From NCBI GenBank assembly GCA_014904985.1, contig MU129217.1:1-51823 (forward strand): a stretch of DNA of 51,823 bases, given 5' to 3'. Positions 51,534 to 51,823 of this stretch are shown here, piece by piece. The translations under genes and the position numbers were made by a program. A model generated the notes under the pieces. The model saw only the letters and a list, made by a program, of their open reading frames with translations, was not told the DNA's origin and made no database searches. Positions within the stretch are counted from its first letter, which is position 1; every line of letters begins with the position of its first letter. This DNA comes from Hydnum rufescens UP504 (taxonomy: Eukaryota > Basidiomycota > Agaricomycetes > Cantharellales > Hydnaceae).

Positions 51534-51823
51534 CACCACCACCACCACAGCCCAATTGGGTTATAGAGGAAGAAAAATGGCATTAAAAAAACCAGATCTT
51601 TTTGAGATTGTAGAGCAATCTTTGAGACTGTCAAGTTTCATCAGGACCCCTGCGAGCCCTAGGTGAGGCGGTATCCAGGTCCCAAAAACCCAAGCTAGGA
51701 TCAGTTAACATTCGATTACCATAAAAGGCAGCATATCCCAACACGGAATTAGCCGTGACGACGAAAACGACTCTGGGGAGCTCTTCAAGCCTCCTGTGTG
51801 CTATTTCTCAGGTTTATGGCACT
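51534..51823. other. Right-hand flank, no gene recognised
   Basis: The CCA microsatellite (to about 51548) is followed by sequence without a convincing ORF. A near-duplicate GAGATTGTAGAGCAATCTTTGAGACTGT (in parts) sits near 51603-51630. Nothing else is visible. Confidence 0.4.

Overview
The window looks like transposon-rich accessory DNA from an agaricomycete (mushroom-forming) fungus, possibly of the Boletales. The evidence is a KDZ transposase with a CxC cysteine cluster, Ty1/copia and chromodomain Ty3/gypsy retroelements, short GT..AG introns of about 57-62 nt with CTAAC/CTAAT-type branch points, and many C-to-T style nonsense changes. I see almost no conserved host gene. The one exception is a pair of fragments of the proteasome ATPase Rpt3.

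Layout. 1-428: a duplicated host flank. 429-9375: a decayed copia element (copia-1) with a clean TGGTT target duplication. Four later insertions sit inside it: a hAT MITE and a Tc1-type MITE in the 5' LTR, and two LTR-like elements flanked by CCGG in gag and pol. 9544-9664 and 51409-51528: a ~120-bp TG..CA element carrying a tRNA-like sequence, each copy with a perfect 5-bp target duplication. 10262-11850: a second, truncated copia (minus). 12150-17705: a unit of the hairpin-intron array, pseudogene A' and a 10-hairpin array, all minus. 18127-24427: a Tc1/mariner pseudogene cut by a chromodomain gypsy, itself cut by a second copy of the CCGG-flanked element. 24428-27410: two more arrays, one plus and one minus. 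27527-30130: intact three-exon gene A (828 aa, unknown). 30493-34950: decayed gene B. 35040-38932: Rpt3 fragments, a 907-N assembly gap and short unknown ORFs. 39241-42463: a KDZ transposase with one frameshift. 42540-45180: a promoter-like module, a 279-bp near-perfect palindrome and a plus-strand array. 45310-51400: a gypsy element (gypsy-2, minus) lacking reverse transcriptase.

Most unusual system. Four tandem arrays plus one lone unit (about 24 repeats, two orientations) are built from one module. Each module is an exon-like segment ending in hairpin B (CCACACACC.GC / GC.GGTGTGTGG), then a GTAAGT/GTGAGT/GTATGT donor. A 97-112-nt intron-like segment follows, with hairpin A (CAAAAAGAGCAGC / GCTGCTCTTTTTG), a CTAAC/CTAAT branch point and a CTAG/GTAG acceptor. 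The stems of hairpin A differ between units by compensatory changes. A separate conserved module (TTAGGTACCA...TGGTACCTAA stem, then ATGACTGACCA) lies at array starts, inside one array and next to pseudogene A'. Arrays follow unrelated genes (KDZ transposase, gene A, pseudogene A') in the same orientation. I know of no described element with this architecture. Splicing is inferred from sequence only.
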